Origin: Candidatus Omnitrophota bacterium
GTDB taxonomy: Bacteria > Omnitrophota > Gorgyraeia > Gygaellales > Profunditerraquicolaceae
Direction of reading: 5' to 3'
Assembly (NCBI GenBank): GCA_016867005.1
Contig: VGKM01000089.1
Span: forward strand, 1 to 5,454
Length of the DNA stretch: 5,454 bases
Shown piece after piece: positions 3,671 to 5,454 of this stretch. The notes beneath the pieces were generated by a model. That model saw only the letters and a program-made list of their open reading frames with translations. It did no database searches and had not been told where the DNA came from. The translations under genes were made by a program, and so were the position numbers. Every line of letters begins with the position of its first letter. The stretch's first letter is position 1.

Positions 3671-5454
3671 CGAGGTATAGCTTTTTGATTTCCTGATAAT
3701 CAGGTGTATCTATACGGCTGTAGATTTCCTGCGCAAGGCGCAGGTATTCGCGGGATTTATTGCGGTACCCTTTTTCTTTATAAAGAAGCCCGAGATTCAA
3801 ACTTGCAGAAGCAAGTTCCAAAGGCGCATTAATAGAGCGCGAGATCCTAAGCGACTCTTCAAAGAATTTTTCCGCTTCGTCAAATTTTCCCATTTCTGTA
3901 TAGAGCCCGCCGAGCATATCATAGTCGCTTGCCAAGCTCGGAAGATTTGCCTGCATCTGGTCGAGTTTTAAGCCCTTATTATAGCAGGCCAGCGCCTTTT
4001 GATACTGCTTTTCGAATAAATACATCTCACCAAGGTTAAAATAGCAGTCGCTCAACTCATCATCAAGCTTAAGTTTTGTAAGAAGCTTGGCGCTCTTGCC
4101 GTAAAATTCTTTCGCGGTTTTATAGTCATCCTTATTGGCAAAGATTATCCCGATATCAAAATAATCGCATGCCAGGTTATATTTGTGGCCTTTTAAATGC
4201 TGGTTCTGGCGGTTTATCTCGGAACTTTTAGTCAACAACTCAAGGGACTTATCATAATCCCCTTTATCAAGATGCCAGACACCGAGTTTTCTTAAAGCCA
4301 CTGCCTCCCCAAAGGCATCTTTATTTTCTCTGGCGGCAGCCAAAGCATTGTTATAAAATTCCAGCGCCTTGGGATAATTACCCATTGCCTGATACAGCCA
4401 GCCGATAGAATTATAAGCAACAACCTGGCTTTTTATGTCCCTCTTCTCCTCGCTGGCAATTGCATAATCAAAATAACATTCTATTGCTTCTTCTCTTTTC
4501 CCCTGCCTTTCATATGCCTTGGCCAACAGAGGATACGCACCTAAAAACGACGGGTCTTTTTTTATCAATTCAACCGAGATAGATACTGCTTCCTGGTTCT
4601 TGCCGGCTTTAAGATAATTATTGGCTTTTAAAAAAAGGAAATTTGAGCCCGGGTTAACGGACTGCATCAACATATATATGAGGTATCCTGCAAAAGAAAT
4701 TGCGGCAAAGGTCGTAACCCATGGCAGCGATTTCTTTATGCGTGTTAAACCCTGTTTTGTAATCAGCGGCTTCTTGCTTTGTTTATGTTTTCCTCTGAAC
4801 ATTATATAATTACTGTCGCCGTAAAGCAGGTAGCTCGCCCAGGAGACCGCATTAATGCCGAATCTCTTGATTATTTTTACGCGCGCCAGGCGCAGGCTCT
4901 CACCAACGGGCATGCCTGCGATCAACTGGGAGTAAAACTCATTGGCAAAAAGCAAGCTCACCGAATCTTCGATCTTTCTTATAGTGCCGATATAATGCCT
5001 TACACCGGAAAATAAAAAAGCGGAGGCAAGGTTGTGCGAGGCCTCTTCGGAGCTCGCCGAATAGCACGAATTGGAAAAAATCAATGCGGGCATCTCTTTT
5101 TCTTCTGTCATCGCGAAAATATCCTGCACGCTGAACCGCCCGTCGTTTAAAACCCAGCCGCTGTTTTTTGCCTGCCCCCTGTCATGTTCGCTGTGGCCGG
5201 CAAAATGCACAATGTCATAGTCGCGCAGGTTCTTTTTTACAAACAGGGTATCTATATGCGTTGATTTAAAATCAATCCTGATCTCCGTATGCCTGCGCTC
5301 AAAACGGTTTTTAATATGTAGCCCTTCCAGGTATGCTGATTTTAGATCGTTTGTCGGATTAGCCAGGATCAACATCCTCGGGCTGCTGCTAAAACTGCGG
5401 TATACGGGGCTTGCCTCATGAACTTTAGTCCTTACCAGACGGCCGAGATTAAAT
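3666..5454 (-). CDS. CHAT-domain (caspase-like) protein with one transmembrane helix and eight TPR units (5' end beyond window)
   Basis: Residues are numbered from the Met at 5375, but the frame stays open for 26 more codons to the edge. That extra stretch (FNLGRLVRTKVHEASPVYRS and on) reads like protein, and no Shine-Dalgarno precedes the Met, so the start lies outside. The CHAT domain spans the edge to about residue 195: MLILANPTNDL (1-11), VHFAGHSEHD (56-65, catalytic His61), GWVLNDG (73-79), ALIFSNSCYSA (97-107, catalytic Cys104) and ASYLLYGD (180-187). His and Cys are both present, so a cysteine-peptidase activity is plausible. A Lys/Arg-rich segment (196-215) precedes a single membrane helix (about 217-239). 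By the positive-inside rule CHAT would be cytoplasmic and the TPRs periplasmic. TPRs fill residues 246-555 and probably bind a partner protein. Usual CHAT proteins carry TPRs before the CHAT domain; here the order is reversed. Substrate and partner are unknown. Confidence 0.85.
   Translation of the reverse strand, partial: FNLGRLVRTKVHEASPVYRSFSSSPRMLILANPTNDLKSAYLEGLHIKNRFERRHTEIRIDFKSTHIDTLFVKKNLRDYDIVHFAGHSEHDRGQAKNSGWVLNDGRFSVQDIFAMTEEKEMPALIFSNSCYSASSEEASHNLASAFLFSGVRHYIGTIRKIEDSVSLLFANEFYSQLIAGMPVGESLRLARVKIIKRFGINAVSWASYLLYGDSNYIMFRGKHKQSKKPLITKQGLTRIKKSLPWVTTFAAISFAGYLIYMLMQSVNPGSNFLFLKANNYLKAGKNQEAVSISVELIKKDPSFLGAYPLLAKAYERQGKREEAIECYFDYAIASEEKRDIKSQVVAYNSIGWLYQAMGNYPKALEFYNNALAAARENKDAFGEAVALRKLGVWHLDKGDYDKSLELLTKSSEINRQNQHLKGHKYNLACDYFDIGIIFANKDDYKTAKEFYGKSAKLLTKLKLDDELSDCYFNLGEMYLFEKQYQKALACYNKGLKLDQMQANLPSLASDYDMLGGLYTEMGKFDEAEKFFEESLRISRSINAPLELASASLNLGLLYKEKGYRNKSREYLRLAQEIYSRIDTPDYQEIKKLYLE
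3711..4640 (-). repeat. Eight TPR units, mostly with 40-residue spacing
   Basis: The aligned helix-A Gly/Ala positions of the CHAT protein fall at residues 251, 285, 325, 365, 409, 449, 489 and 529. The first step is the ordinary 34 residues, but the later steps are 40, 40, 44, 40, 40 and 40. Longer units near 40 residues are known from kinesin-light-chain and LGN-like TPRs. Clear units are SIGWLYQAMGNYPKALEFY (323-341) and NLGEMYLFEKQYQKALACY (447-465). Confidence 0.8.

Noticed and set aside
4779..5015. Open plus-strand frame of 78 codons opposite the CHAT domain
   Set aside because: It is antisense to the conserved CHAT core and shows no domain of its own.
3666..5454. CRISPR-linked (Csx29-like) or gasdermin-activating protease
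   Set aside because: No repeat array, Cas gene or gasdermin-like gene is in the window; CHAT plus TPR alone is too common to support either role.

Overview
The window looks like a moderate-GC, Gram-negative-type bacterial genome with short intergenic gaps, recognisable Shine-Dalgarno sites and a secreted protein with a classic signal peptide. The mix of genes (a short PilZ protein, an Asp-box propeller fused to an outer-membrane-efflux-like tail, and a membrane CHAT/TPR protein) would suit an uncultured lineage such as Omnitrophota or a relative. That placement is an impression from protein style, not a demonstrated assignment. No rRNA, tRNA, CRISPR array or mobile element is visible.

Layout: positions 1-1570 hold three tightly packed minus-strand genes. 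In transcription order they are thioredoxin (1250-1570), a BioD-like/DRTGG protein (158-1246) and the first 52 codons of a phosphotransacetylase (1-156, running off the left edge). The last two look like a two-gene version of the long bacterial Pta, whose regulatory N-terminal half is normally fused to the catalytic half. Upstream on the same strand is a PilZ-domain c-di-GMP receptor (1651-1998), separated from thioredoxin by 80 bp that contain a possible promoter. The PilZ gene has a promoter-like sequence so close to its ATG that its transcript is predicted to be leaderless.

From 2107 to 3642 a plus-strand gene, divergent from pilZ, encodes an exported protein with seven propeller-blade-like repeats (four with Asp-box motifs) and a C-terminal module unlike a propeller. 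It converges, with only 23 bp between stops, on a minus-strand gene (3666 to beyond 5454) encoding a CHAT peptidase-like domain, one transmembrane helix and eight TPR units. The reading frame of that gene stays open to the right edge, so its true start lies outside the window.

Functionally the left half is central metabolism (acetyl-CoA/acetyl-phosphate interconversion) plus thiol redox. The middle is c-di-GMP signalling. The right half is an exported propeller protein beside a membrane-anchored protease-like/TPR protein whose substrate and partner are unknown. The CHAT-TM-TPR protein and the propeller fusion are the least ordinary contents.
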